Notes: generated by a model not told the origin, from the sequence alone. Shown: positions 15,550-24,364, counted from the first letter of the stretch. The stretch is DNA of 64,000 nt from SCRT01 sp036379455 (GCA_036379455.1 DASVGQ010000054.1:1-64000), one strand, 5' to 3'. Translations and numbers: made by a program.

Positions 15550-16761
15550 TTACATTTCCATCCGGCACTCGTGGGCGAAGGGATCGTGGTAGTCCTTGAG
15601 GATCGTCATCGCCGTCTTGTTCACAAGACCGGTCTTGTTGATGGCTGCGTCCCCCGTGTCCGTCACGATCTCGCGCAGGTAGTAGTCCTGGATGGGGTAG
15701 TGGTTGACGTTGAACTTGAAATTGCCGCGCACGGACTTGAAGTTGGCCGCTGCCAGCGCCGTGCGGAATGCGGCCTTGTCCTTGATGTTGCCCTTGACGT
15801 CACGCGCCGCTCCGTCGATCAGCATCGCCGCGTCGTAGCCCTGCGACGCGTAGAGCGTGGGGATGCGGCCGTATTCCTTCTGGAAATCCGCGACGAAGCG
15901 TTCGTTCTGCGGGTTGCGGAAGTCGGGCCCCCATTGCGCGGAGTTGAAGCTGCCCTTCATCGGCTGGCCGACGGCGACGATGGTGTCCTGATCGCCGGAG
16001 AATCCCGGCATGTAGAGCTTCATGGTCTGGTTCAGCCCGGAGCTGTCGAACTGCTTGATGAAGCTCACGCCCATGCCGCCCGGCAGGAAGAAGAACACCG
16101 AGTTCGCTCCCGAGGCGCGTGCCTGCGCAAGTTCCGCTGAATAGTCGAGCTGTCCGAGCTTGGTGTAGACCTCCGCGGCGATCTTGCCCTTGTACAGGCG
16201 CTTGAAGCCGCCGATGGATTCCCGGCCGCCCGGATAATCCGGCGCGATCAGGAACACGCTCCCGTCCTTCTGGTGCTCGGAGACGTACTGCCCCATGGCT
16301 GCCGGAATATCCTCGTTTTCCCACGACACGACGAAGAAGTTCTTGTTGCATTCAGCCCCGGCGTACTTCGCTGGCCCGGTATTGGTGGAGATGTAGACGG
16401 TGTCACTGCCGAGGATGGAGGGCATCACCGGCAGCAGCACGTTGGAGAAGACCATCCCCGTCATCACGTCCACGTGGTCGCGCTTGAGCAGCCGGTCCAC
16501 CGCCTGGCGGCCGGTCGTGGGATCCTGATGATCGTCCGCAACGATCACGGTTGTGTCGAGGTCGCCCAGCTTGCCGCCGGCGTGCTTTACCGCCAGCTGG
16601 AAGCCATCGCGGATGTCGGCACCGAGCGCCGCGCCGGGGCCGGAAAGCGTCGAAAGGAATCCAACCTTGATCGAATCCGCGGCGGAAGCTGCCGATGACG
16701 CGATGCCGACGATCCCCGCCACGGCCAGCACGCGACCGATCTGCAAGTACCCTGTCCCCAT
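15550..16761 (-). CDS. ABC transporter substrate-binding protein (branched-chain amino acid/aromatic type)
   Basis: This 403-residue periplasmic binding protein of the LivJ/type-I family has a signal peptide (IGRVLAVAGIVGIASSAASA) followed by KVGFLSTLSGPGAALGADIRDG, a hallmark of the group. Such proteins in catabolic clusters often bind aromatic acids. ATG 16761 follows a strong GGGAGGGG. It is the first gene of the minus-strand dioxygenase operon, 20 bases before the alpha subunit, and is divergent from the AraC regulator. No permease or ATPase genes are in the window, so it must use components encoded elsewhere or serve in sensing. Confidence 0.9.
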   Translation of the reverse strand: MGTGYLQIGRVLAVAGIVGIASSAASAADSIKVGFLSTLSGPGAALGADIRDGFQLAVKHAGGKLGDLDTTVIVADDHQDPTTGRQAVDRLLKRDHVDVMTGMVFSNVLLPVMPSILGSDTVYISTNTGPAKYAGAECNKNFFVVSWENEDIPAAMGQYVSEHQKDGSVFLIAPDYPGGRESIGGFKRLYKGKIAAEVYTKLGQLDYSAELAQARASGANSVFFFLPGGMGVSFIKQFDSSGLNQTMKLYMPGFSGDQDTIVAVGQPMKGSFNSAQWGPDFRNPQNERFVADFQKEYGRIPTLYASQGYDAAMLIDGAARDVKGNIKDKAAFRTALAAANFKSVRGNFKFNVNHYPIQDYYLREIVTDTGDAAINKTGLVNKTAMTILKDYHDPFAHECRMEM

Positions 16762-16894
16762 GTTCCCCTCCCAAGTACCGGTGGACTCCTGATCATGGTG
16801 GCGAGCTGCGTGCAACGCTATCCAGTTCTGGCAGTTTTGAGCCTGATCATGCAACATCTCCGCGATCTGGCTGTCTCGGGGGAGAGGTGATGCC
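16762..16894. promoter_or_regulatory. Divergent control region between the transport/dioxygenase operon and araC-type regulator
   Basis: This 133-bp region separates two divergent genes and must contain both promoters and probably the regulator's sites. Ribosome binding sites are obvious at each end (GGGAGGGG on the minus strand, GGGGGAGAGGTG on the plus strand). I did not find a convincing direct repeat or -35/-10 pair by eye. Confidence 0.5.
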
Positions 16895-17875
16895 ATGCAG
16901 CCGTGGTTCCGGAGGACGCTCGACCCGCTCTACGCGGCGGTCCCGCTGTTCACGTCCAGCGATCTCGGCGAAGTGCGCTGGCGCACGACGGCGGCCCTGA
17001 AGGAGCACGAGCTCAACTGGCGCTCGGGTCGGGTGGACTCCTCGTTGTGCACGCTCGCCGTCGGCGATGCCTCCTTGATGCTGCTGCGCTACGGCGCGGC
17101 CGTCACCGTGACCCCCGGCGCGCTGCAGGACTTCTTGTTGTTCCAGGTGCCGGTATGGGGCGCTGCGTCGATCACGGTGGGCGGTACGCGGCTGCGCACG
17201 GACGCGTGCACCGCGGCCCTCATCTCGCCGACCCTGTCGCTGCAGCTGCAGTGGGAGGAGGGGTGCGAGCAGCTGCTGGTGAAGTTCCCTCGCGAACGCG
17301 TCGAGCGCCTGTGCGGCTGGCTGCTCGGCATGCCGATCACGACGCCGATCGAATTCCAGCCGTGCTTTGCGATGGACAGCGCTGCCGGATGCTGCTGGCA
17401 GCATCAGCTCGGCGCGCTGCTCGCATGGCGCCGGCGCCCGCCCGCCCGATCGTTGGAGCGCTGGGCGGATGCGCAGCAGGAGGCCCTTATTCAGTACCTG
17501 CTGCTGAGCCAGCCGCACAACTACTCGGCCCTGCTGGAGCAAGGGCCCAGCGGTGCGAGCCGCAACCTGCGGCGTGCCGCGGAATACATCGCGGCACATC
17601 TGCAGGAGCCGCTTGTGCTTGCACGCATTGCGCGCGCCGGCGGCGTGAGCGTGCGCAGCCTGTGTGCCGGCTTTCGCGAGCACTTCGGGCAGTCGCCGAT
17701 GGCCTACGTGCGCAGCCAGCGCATGGACCACGCGCGCTCCGAGTTGATGCGGGCCCCGCCCGGAACGCATGTGACGGACGTGGCGCTGCGCTGGGGTTTC
17801 ACGCACCTCGGGCGGTTCTGCGCCCGCTATCGGCGCCGCTACGGCGAAACGCCGGCCGAGACGCTGAGGAAGTAG
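16895..17875 (+). CDS. AraC-family transcriptional regulator
   Basis: This 326-residue activator-type regulator has an N-terminal sensor domain resembling the AraC-binding-like region of benzoate/anthranilate-type regulators (such as FeaR or AndR-like). Its C-terminal AraC domain of about 100 residues contains two helix-turn-helix motifs. The first is in LARIARAGGVSVRSLCAGFRE; the second region reads VTDVALRWGFTHLGRFCARY, followed by GETPAETLR. ATG 16895 follows GGGGGAGAGG. Its position, divergent from the binding protein and dioxygenase genes, makes it the likely inducer-dependent activator of that operon. It points tail-to-tail at the lower-pathway operon. Confidence 0.9.
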   Translation: MQPWFRRTLDPLYAAVPLFTSSDLGEVRWRTTAALKEHELNWRSGRVDSSLCTLAVGDASLMLLRYGAAVTVTPGALQDFLLFQVPVWGAASITVGGTRLRTDACTAALISPTLSLQLQWEEGCEQLLVKFPRERVERLCGWLLGMPITTPIEFQPCFAMDSAAGCCWQHQLGALLAWRRRPPARSLERWADAQQEALIQYLLLSQPHNYSALLEQGPSGASRNLRRAAEYIAAHLQEPLVLARIARAGGVSVRSLCAGFREHFGQSPMAYVRSQRMDHARSELMRAPPGTHVTDVALRWGFTHLGRFCARYRRRYGETPAETLRK

Positions 17876-17896
17876 CGGGGTCCGCCGCGCCGACGG

Positions 17897-19066
17897 TCAG
17901 CGCGCGTCGTCGCGCAGCAGCTCGCGCGCGATGATCAGCAGCTGGACCTCACTGGCGCCTTCGTAGATGCGCAGCGCGCGGATGTCGCGGTAGAGCCGCT
18001 CGACCGGCTGCTCGCTGACCACACCCAGACCCCCGTGCAGCTGCACCGCCGCATCGATGACGCGCTGCGCGTTCTCGGTGGCGGTGAGCTTGGCCATGGC
18101 GGCCTCGCGGGTCACGCGCTGGCCCTGGTCTCGCTGCCACGCGGCGCGGTAGGTCAGCAGTGCGGCGCTGTCGATGGCGGTCGCCATTTCGGCGAGCTTC
18201 GCCTGCGTGATCTGGAAATCCGCGAGCACGCCTTTGAACATCTTGCGGCTGATGGCGCGTGCCAGTCCCTCGTCCAACGCTCGACGTGCGAAGCCCAGCG
18301 CCGCGGCGGCGACGGATGTGCGAAAGACGTCAAGGGTGCGCATGGCCACCTTGAAGCCTTCTGCCGGGTTTCCCAGCCGCTGGGTGGCGGGGATGCGACA
18401 GTTCGTGAAACGCAGGCGCGCCAGCGGATGGGGGGCGATGACTTCGATGCGTTCGGCAATCTCGAAGCCCGGCGTTCCGGCATCGACGATGAACGCGGTG
18501 ATGCCGCGCGACCCCGGCGCCTCGCCGGTGCGCGCGAAAACCACGTAGAAGTCCGCGATGCCACCGTTCGAGATCCACATCTTCTCGCCGTCGAGCACGT
18601 AGTGATCCCCGTCGTGGCGCGCGGTGCAGGACAGCGCGGCGACGTCCGAGCCGGCGTCGGGTTCAGACAGCGCGAACGCGGCGATCGCGGCTCCGCTGGC
18701 CACGCGCGGCAGATAGCGCTGCTTCTGCTGCGCTGTCCCATGCAGAGAAATGGCGCCCGAGCCCAGCCCCTGCATCGCGAAGGCGAAGTCCGCCAGCCCC
18801 GAATGCCGCGCCAGCGTTTCGCGGATCAGGCAGATCGCGCGCGTGTCGATGGTGTCCGTTGCCCCGCCATAGGAGGTGCCGGCGATCGCGTGGCGCAGCC
18901 AGCCGTCCGTGCCCAGAGCCTTCACCAGCGCGCGGCAGGTATCGTCGACGTCGCGACCGTGGTTCGCGGCGATGTGTTCGGTCGCCCACGCGTCGAGCGC
19001 GGTCGCCAGCTCCCGATGGCGTTCTTCGAAGAACGGCCACTGCAGGTAGCTCTTGTCGGACGTCAT
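17897..19066 (-). CDS. Acyl-CoA dehydrogenase
   Basis: This 389-residue FAD enzyme oxidises an acyl-CoA at the alpha-beta bond and passes electrons to ETF. It shows the family signatures AFALSEPDAGSD and KMWISNGGIADFYVVFA, with QLHGGLG and IYEGASEVQ at the C-terminus. The Glu of YEGASE is the catalytic base. The start at 19066 overlaps the crotonase stop by one base (TGATG), so the two are translationally coupled. It is the last gene of the minus-strand operon. In the aerobic 2-aminobenzoyl-CoA pathway such an enzyme acts on the ring-reduced or ring-opened intermediates. The substrate here is inferred. Confidence 0.9.
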   Translation of the reverse strand: MTSDKSYLQWPFFEERHRELATALDAWATEHIAANHGRDVDDTCRALVKALGTDGWLRHAIAGTSYGGATDTIDTRAICLIRETLARHSGLADFAFAMQGLGSGAISLHGTAQQKQRYLPRVASGAAIAAFALSEPDAGSDVAALSCTARHDGDHYVLDGEKMWISNGGIADFYVVFARTGEAPGSRGITAFIVDAGTPGFEIAERIEVIAPHPLARLRFTNCRIPATQRLGNPAEGFKVAMRTLDVFRTSVAAAALGFARRALDEGLARAISRKMFKGVLADFQITQAKLAEMATAIDSAALLTYRAAWQRDQGQRVTREAAMAKLTATENAQRVIDAAVQLHGGLGVVSEQPVERLYRDIRALRIYEGASEVQLLIIARELLRDDAR

Positions 19067-19920
19067 CAGTTGCCCTCGAATTTCGGCTTCTGCTTGGCGA
19101 CGAAGGCGCGGTAGGCACGCGCGAAATCTTCCGTCAGCATGCACAGCGCCTGCGCCTGGGCTTCAGACTCGATCGCCTGGTCGATGGTCATCGACCACTC
19201 CTGGTGGAGCATGGTCTTGGTGATGCCGTTGGCGAAGCTCGGGCCCTGCGTGAGGCGGGCGGCGAGGGCCTGCGCGTCGGCGAGCAGGGACTCGGGTTCG
19301 CACAGGCGGTTGAAGAAGCCCCATCGCTCGCCTTCTTCGCCGCCCAGACTGCGCCCGGTATACAGCAGCTCGCTGGCGCGCCCCTGCCCGATCAGACGCG
19401 GGAGCATGGCGCAGGCGCCCATGTCGCAGCCCGCCAGCCCGACGCGGTTGAAGAGAAAGGCCGTCTTGCTGCGCGCGGTGCCGACGCGCATGTCCGACGC
19501 CATCGCAAGGATGGCGCCGGCGCCAGCGCATACGCCGTCCACCGCCGCGACGATCGGCTGCGGGCAGGCGCGCATCATCTTCACGACTTCGCCGGTCATG
19601 CGCGTGAAAAGCAGGAGTTCTGGAGCCTTCATGCGCACCAGCGGGCCGATGATCTCGTGTACGTCACCGCCCGAGCAGAAGTTCTCGCCGGCGCCCGTCA
19701 CCACCACGGCCTTGACGTCCTCCGCCCACTTGAGCTCATGGAAGAGATCGCGCAGCTCCGCGTAGCTCTCGAAGGTCAGTGGGTTCTTTCGCTCCGGCCG
19801 GTTGAGCGTGATCGTCGCCACCTGCTCGCGCACGTCCCAGCGGAAGTGTCGCGCCGCGTAGCTTGCAAGCTGCCGGCGGTTGCCGGCCACCAAGCCGGGA
19901 TCAACGCGTCCGTCGTTCAT
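19066..19920 (-). CDS. Enoyl-CoA hydratase/isomerase family protein (crotonase) without canonical Glu pair
   Basis: This 284-residue crotonase-fold protein keeps the CoA/oxyanion-hole pattern ENFCSGGD near residue 80 and GVCAGAGAILAM near 130. In hydratases, one catalytic Glu lies in GGGxELA and the other in the PExxLG segment. Here the corresponding positions appear to be Ile137 and a Phe/Asn at about 157-158. A GCDMG motif offers Asp166 instead. It may therefore not be a simple hydratase. The N-terminal extension of about 25 residues is unusual. It is coupled to the acyl-CoA dehydrogenase and belongs to the lower-pathway operon. Confidence 0.85.
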   Translation of the reverse strand: MNDGRVDPGLVAGNRRQLASYAARHFRWDVREQVATITLNRPERKNPLTFESYAELRDLFHELKWAEDVKAVVVTGAGENFCSGGDVHEIIGPLVRMKAPELLLFTRMTGEVVKMMRACPQPIVAAVDGVCAGAGAILAMASDMRVGTARSKTAFLFNRVGLAGCDMGACAMLPRLIGQGRASELLYTGRSLGGEEGERWGFFNRLCEPESLLADAQALAARLTQGPSFANGITKTMLHQEWSMTIDQAIESEAQAQALCMLTEDFARAYRAFVAKQKPKFEGN

Positions 19921-20038
19921 CGAGTTGCTCCTTCATCGTTTTACCTCGCGACCAAGCGGTGCCGCTGCCGGAGAACCGGTGTCAGGTCGTTCGGACGCTC
20001 CGCGCTGCGGCTGGATATGCCTTTGCCGCCCGCTGCGG

Positions 20039-20815
20039 CTAGGGCATCACCTCGCCGCCGCTGACGGACACTGACTGCCCGGTGACAGCCCCCGTGTTCT
20101 CGCCGCACAGCCATGCCACCGTGTCAGCCACTTCCACCGGTTCCACGAGCCGGTGCTGCGGGTTCACCTTGATGAACTCCTCGAGCGCCGACTCCTCGCT
20201 CCGGCCGGTTTTCGCCACCACACGTCTGATGCTTTCCTTGACCAGGTCGGTGTTGGCATAGCCGGGGCAGACGGCGTTGACCGTCACGCCCTTCTTTGCC
20301 ATTTCCAGTGCCAGCGCCCGCGTCAGCCCGACCACGCCGTGCTTGGCCGCCACATACGCCGTGACGTAGGCATAGCCGACCTTGCCGGCGGTGCTGGCGA
20401 TATTGACGATGCGTCCCCAGCCGGCTTCGACCATCGCCGGCAGCACCGCGTGCGTGCACAGCATGGTGCCGGTGAGGTTGACGTCGAGCATGCGTTGCCA
20501 CAGCGCGAGATCCATCTTCAGGAACGGCGCGCTGGAAGCCATGCCGGCGTTGTTGACGAGGATGTCCACCCGCCCGAAGCGCTGGTTGGCGTCGGCGACC
20601 GCCGCCTGCACCTGCTGCTCGCTGGTGATGTCCGCCGCCACCGCGTGCAGATGCTCGGGGTCCTTCGTCGCCAGCTGCTGGGCGCCTTCCAGGCGAACGT
20701 CCAGGATCGTCACGCGGTGTCCGTCGGCCACGAGGCGCCGCGCGATCGCCGCGCCGATCCCGCGGCTGCCGCCGGTAACCAGCGCGTGGCGCCCGGGCTT
20801 GACCCCAGAGCTCAC
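20039..20815 (-). CDS. Short-chain dehydrogenase (3-hydroxyacyl-CoA dehydrogenase-like)
   Basis: This 258-residue classical SDR has TGGSRGIG, NNAG and SxxxY-VAAK (YVAAKHG), with a VCPGYANT stretch typical of FabG / 3-hydroxybutyrate dehydrogenase-like enzymes. The start is a GTG at 20815 overlapping the stop of the upstream gene (GTGA). The frame's further upstream extension to 21136 only shadows that gene. It probably oxidises a 3-hydroxyacyl-CoA or cyclohexanol-type CoA ester made from the product of the fused monooxygenase/reductase. The three-gene arrangement resembles the aerobic 2-aminobenzoate operon of Azoarcus. Confidence 0.88.
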   Translation of the reverse strand: MSSGVKPGRHALVTGGSRGIGAAIARRLVADGHRVTILDVRLEGAQQLATKDPEHLHAVAADITSEQQVQAAVADANQRFGRVDILVNNAGMASSAPFLKMDLALWQRMLDVNLTGTMLCTHAVLPAMVEAGWGRIVNIASTAGKVGYAYVTAYVAAKHGVVGLTRALALEMAKKGVTVNAVCPGYANTDLVKESIRRVVAKTGRSEESALEEFIKVNPQHRLVEPVEVADTVAWLCGENTGAVTGQSVSVSGGEVMP

Positions 20816-23181
20816 AGGTTGACCCCCGCACGCGCACGGATGCGCGCCGTCTCCAGCGCGGCGGCCTGTGCCGCCTGGCTGCGCTCGAAGTTCGCTTCCA
20901 TCTGCCGCTTGCCTTGGTAGTACTGCTTGGGCCACTTGATGTTGCGGTAACCGAGCTTGGCCGCTTCCGTGAGCGTCCACGCCGGGTTGGCGAGGTGCGG
21001 GCGCGCGATGGCGCACAGATCGGCGCGGCCGGCACCCAGGATGCTGTTGACGTGGTCGGCCTCGAAGATTGCGCCGACGGCGATGGTCGCGATGTGCGCT
21101 TCCTGGCGGACTTCGTCCGCGAACGGCGTCTGCCACATGCGGCCGTAGGTCGGCTTCTCGTCCTTGCTGACCTGTCCCGCCGAGCAGTCGATCATGTCCG
21201 CGCCAGCGGCCTTGAAGGCCTTGGCGATCACCACCGCGTCGTCCGGCGTGATGCCGCCGTCAACCCAGTCCGTCGCGGAGATACGCACTGACATCGGCTT
21301 CTCCTGCGGCCAGATGGCGCGCATGGCAGTGAAGATCTCCAGCGGGTAGCGCAGGCGATTGGCCAGCGAGCCGCCGTATTCGTCGGTGCGATGGTTCGTC
21401 AGCGGCGAGATGAACTCGGACAGCAGGTAGCCGTGCGCGCAGTGCAGCTCGAGCCAGTCCGCGCCCACTTCGATGACTGCGCGCGTGGACGCCAGGAACT
21501 GTTCCTTGACCATGTCCATGTCGGCGCGCGTCATCTCGCGCGAGATCTGGCTCACGCCTTTCAGGTATTGCTGCGGCGATGCCGAGATGATCGGCCAGTT
21601 GCCTTCCTCGAGTGGCAGGTCGGTGCCGTCCCACGCCAGTCGCGTCGAAGCCTTGGCACCGGCATGACCGAGTTGCATGCCGAAGCGTGCGTCCGTGTTG
21701 GCATGGATCCAGTCCGAAATGCGCTTGAAGGCCGCGGTGTGCTCCGGCTTGTAGAGCCCCGGACATCCGGGCGTGATGCGGCCTTCCGGACTTACGCAGG
21801 TCATCTCGGACACCACCATTGCGGCACCGCCGAGCGCGCGGGCGCCGAGATGCACGAGATGGAAGTCGCCGACCAGTCCATCGACCGCCGAGTACTGCGC
21901 CATCGGTGAGCAGATGATGCGGTTCTTGAGCGTGACGTCGCGCACCTTGTACGGCAGGAACATGGGAGGCGGGGGCGTTTCGTCCTTGCCGACGTGGAAG
22001 CCGTTCTTCTCGGCGAACCAGCGTTCGTAGCCCTCGAGCCACGCCTTGTCGCGCAGCCGCAGGTTCTCGTGGCTGATGCGCTGGCTGCGGGTCAGCAGCG
22101 AGTACATCAGCTGCTCGGGTTCGAACTGGTCGCAGTAGCGCTTGCCGCACACCTCGAACCATTCCATCGCGTTGCGCGCCGCGTTCTGCAGTCGCAGCGT
22201 CTCGATGCGTCGTGATTCCTGGTAGGCGGCGAGCACTTCGGGAATGTTCTCCTTGCGATCGCCGAGGCGCTGGAACTGCTTGGTGAGCTCGATGCCGTCC
22301 TCGATGGCCAGCTTGGTTCCGGCACCGATGGCGAAGTGGGCGGTGTGCACCGCATCGCCCATCAGTACCACGTGCGCGCCATGCTTGTTCTTGAGCCACC
22401 ACTGGTCACAGACGACGCGCGAGAAATTCAGCCACGCCGAACCGCGCAGGTGCCGCGCGTTGGTTTCCAGCTTGGCGCCCTGGAGGTTGTCGGCAAACAG
22501 CTTCTCGCAGTAGGCGATGGACTGCTGCTGGTCCATCTTGTCGATGCCTTCTGCCTTCCACGTCTCCTCGGTGGTTTCGACGATGAAGGTGGAGCTGGTG
22601 TCGTCAAACTTGTAGATGTGGGCCTGGACCCAGCCATGCGGCGTCTTGCGGAAGTCGAAGGTGAAGGCGTCGTAGAGGCGGTGCGTGCCGAGCCAGATGA
22701 AGCGGTTCGGACGCACGCTGATGTCCGGCTTGAAGATCTCCGCGTATTCCGTGCGGATCTTGGAATTGATGCCGTCGCTGGCGATGATCAGGTCGGCATC
22801 GGGGTAGTCTTCGTCCGAATCCACCTCGGTCTCGAACACGAGCTTGACGTCGAGCTGCTCGCAGCGGCGCTGCAGGATGTTGAGCAGGTTCTTGCGGTAG
22901 ATGCCGACGAAGCCGTGGCCACCGGAGCGGATGTGGCGTCCCTTGAAGAGCAGCTCGATGTCATCCCAGTGATTGAAGGCCGCCTGGATCTCGTCCGCGC
23001 TCTCGCGGTCCCAGGCCCGCATGTTGTCCATCGTCAGATCGGAGAACACCACGCCCCAACCGAAGGTGTCGTAGGGCCGGTTGCGCTCTACGACGGTGAT
23101 GTCGTGCTTGGCGTTGAGCTTCTTCATGAGCAGCGCCAAGTACAGACCGGCGGGTCCCCCCCCGATGCATACGATCTTCAT
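20812..23181 (-). CDS. Fused flavin monooxygenase / old-yellow-enzyme reductase (2-aminobenzoyl-CoA or salicylyl-CoA monooxygenase type)
   Basis: This 789-residue two-domain enzyme has at residues 1 to about 400 a class A flavoprotein hydroxylase with GGGPAGLYLALL (8-19) and a GDAVHTAHFAIGAG FAD-ribityl motif. From about 405 there is an old-yellow-enzyme barrel (NRIICSPMAQYS, GMQLGHAGAKAS, LHCAHGYLLSEF, TDEYGGSLANR). This fusion is known in Azoarcus 2-aminobenzoyl-CoA monooxygenase/reductase, which hydroxylates and then reduces the ring, and in salicylyl-CoA 5-hydroxylases. It is the first gene of the operon that continues with SDR, crotonase and acyl-CoA dehydrogenase. Domain architecture is certain; the choice between the aminobenzoyl and salicylyl substrates rests on context. 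Confidence 0.9.
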   Translation of the reverse strand: MKIVCIGGGPAGLYLALLMKKLNAKHDITVVERNRPYDTFGWGVVFSDLTMDNMRAWDRESADEIQAAFNHWDDIELLFKGRHIRSGGHGFVGIYRKNLLNILQRRCEQLDVKLVFETEVDSDEDYPDADLIIASDGINSKIRTEYAEIFKPDISVRPNRFIWLGTHRLYDAFTFDFRKTPHGWVQAHIYKFDDTSSTFIVETTEETWKAEGIDKMDQQQSIAYCEKLFADNLQGAKLETNARHLRGSAWLNFSRVVCDQWWLKNKHGAHVVLMGDAVHTAHFAIGAGTKLAIEDGIELTKQFQRLGDRKENIPEVLAAYQESRRIETLRLQNAARNAMEWFEVCGKRYCDQFEPEQLMYSLLTRSQRISHENLRLRDKAWLEGYERWFAEKNGFHVGKDETPPPPMFLPYKVRDVTLKNRIICSPMAQYSAVDGLVGDFHLVHLGARALGGAAMVVSEMTCVSPEGRITPGCPGLYKPEHTAAFKRISDWIHANTDARFGMQLGHAGAKASTRLAWDGTDLPLEEGNWPIISASPQQYLKGVSQISREMTRADMDMVKEQFLASTRAVIEVGADWLELHCAHGYLLSEFISPLTNHRTDEYGGSLANRLRYPLEIFTAMRAIWPQEKPMSVRISATDWVDGGITPDDAVVIAKAFKAAGADMIDCSAGQVSKDEKPTYGRMWQTPFADEVRQEAHIATIAVGAIFEADHVNSILGAGRADLCAIARPHLANPAWTLTEAAKLGYRNIKWPKQYYQGKRQMEANFERSQAAQAAALETARIRARAGVNL

Positions 23182-23407
23182 TCCGCTCTTCCTCTGGTGG
23201 TTTTTCAGGGCCAGGGCCTACCCTGCCCGGCAGCTTTTTACAGCCTAAGTGATCGCACGATGCGTGGGAAGTGAACGCGATTGCGGCGGACCGGGCGCTT
23301 CGGCGGCGGCCTGACGCCGGTCGCGGCGGCGCTCCGGGGACCGCGCTATGTTCCGTGGCGGGTGCGGGCCGGTCGGAACCGGCGAGGAGGCGGGGAGGGT
23401 GGCGAAA

Positions 23408-24364
23408 ATGAGCGCGATGACCGTGCTGGGCCACCCCGCCGAGTGGCTGAGGCGCCGGGTGCTCGACGTGATCGCCCTGCCGGGGCGCGGCACCGGCATC
23501 GACTACACCCGCCCGGCGGGCGACGCCGGCCTGTTCGGCCCCGACAGCGTGGTGTGGACCATCCATGCGGATTTTCCCGGCATGATGGCGGGCGGCATCT
23601 GCGCCCTCATGCTGCAGGCGCTGCACCCGCTGGCGCTGGCCGGCGTCTACAACCACTCGGATTTTCGCCGCGATCCCCTCGGGCGGCTGCGGCGCACGAT
23701 CGCCTTCGTCTCGGCCACGACCTACGCGCCGACGGCCGGCGCTCAGCGGCAGATTGAACGCGTACTGGCGATCCACCGCACGGTGTGTGGGGTCGCACTC
23801 GACGGGCGGAAGTATTCGGCCTGCGACCCGGAGCTCCTGACCTGGGTGCACTGCGCGGAGATGTGGAGCTTCCTGCATGGCTACATGTGCTATCGCCACG
23901 CACGGCTGCCGATCGCCGTGCAGGATCGCTATTACGACGAGACGCGACGCGTCGCCGAAGCGCTCGGCGCCCGCGACGTCCCACGGTCGGCGGCGGGCAT
24001 GGACGCCTATTTCGCACGCCTGCGACCCGAACTCGGCTGCGACGCGCGCACGCTTGAGGTGCTTGGCGTGCTGGACAACATTCGCCTTCCGGTTCCGGCG
24101 GCGCCGTGGGTCCGCGCTCTGTTCGTCGGCGCCGGCGCGGCGCTGCTGCCGGACTGGGCGAGCCGGATGCTGGGTCGCGCCGGGCGCGCAAGGCAACGGC
24201 GGGACCGGCGTGCCAAGCGCCTGCTGCGCTGCAGCGCACCCATGCTGCGGGCCGCGATGGCCGGCAGTCGCGAAGGCATCGTCGCCCGCGCCAGCCGCCG
24301 GGTCGGCGCCGACCCGGCGCGCTACTACCGCGTTCCGACCCCGGGAGCTTCCAGCGCATCCTGA
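23408..24364 (+). CDS. Oxygenase MpaB family protein (DUF2236)
   Basis: This 318-residue protein shows the DUF2236/MpaB pattern: IHADFPGMMAGGICALMLQALHPLALAGV near residues 55-85, FVSATTYA, and a later LLTWVHCAEMWSFLHGY. The family includes the fungal MpaB' oxygenase and heme-dependent latex-clearing-type proteins. Bacterial members are mostly uncharacterised. ATG 23408 is preceded by a purine-rich GGCGGGGAGGG. It converges on rdgC and overlaps its 3' end by 40 bases. There is no operon partner. Confidence 0.8.
   Translation: MSAMTVLGHPAEWLRRRVLDVIALPGRGTGIDYTRPAGDAGLFGPDSVVWTIHADFPGMMAGGICALMLQALHPLALAGVYNHSDFRRDPLGRLRRTIAFVSATTYAPTAGAQRQIERVLAIHRTVCGVALDGRKYSACDPELLTWVHCAEMWSFLHGYMCYRHARLPIAVQDRYYDETRRVAEALGARDVPRSAAGMDAYFARLRPELGCDARTLEVLGVLDNIRLPVPAAPWVRALFVGAGAALLPDWASRMLGRAGRARQRRDRRAKRLLRCSAPMLRAAMAGSREGIVARASRRVGADPARYYRVPTPGASSAS

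Noticed and set aside
13355..15592. 745-residue plus-strand ORF antisense to the dioxygenase genes
   Set aside because: It lies exactly opposite well-supported dioxygenase alpha/beta genes, has no recognisable domain and reflects the GC-rich codon pattern.
20816..21136. N-terminal extension of the third SDR
   Set aside because: The extra sequence is out-of-frame translation of the upstream fused monooxygenase; GTG 20815 in a GTGA overlap gives the normal SDR length.
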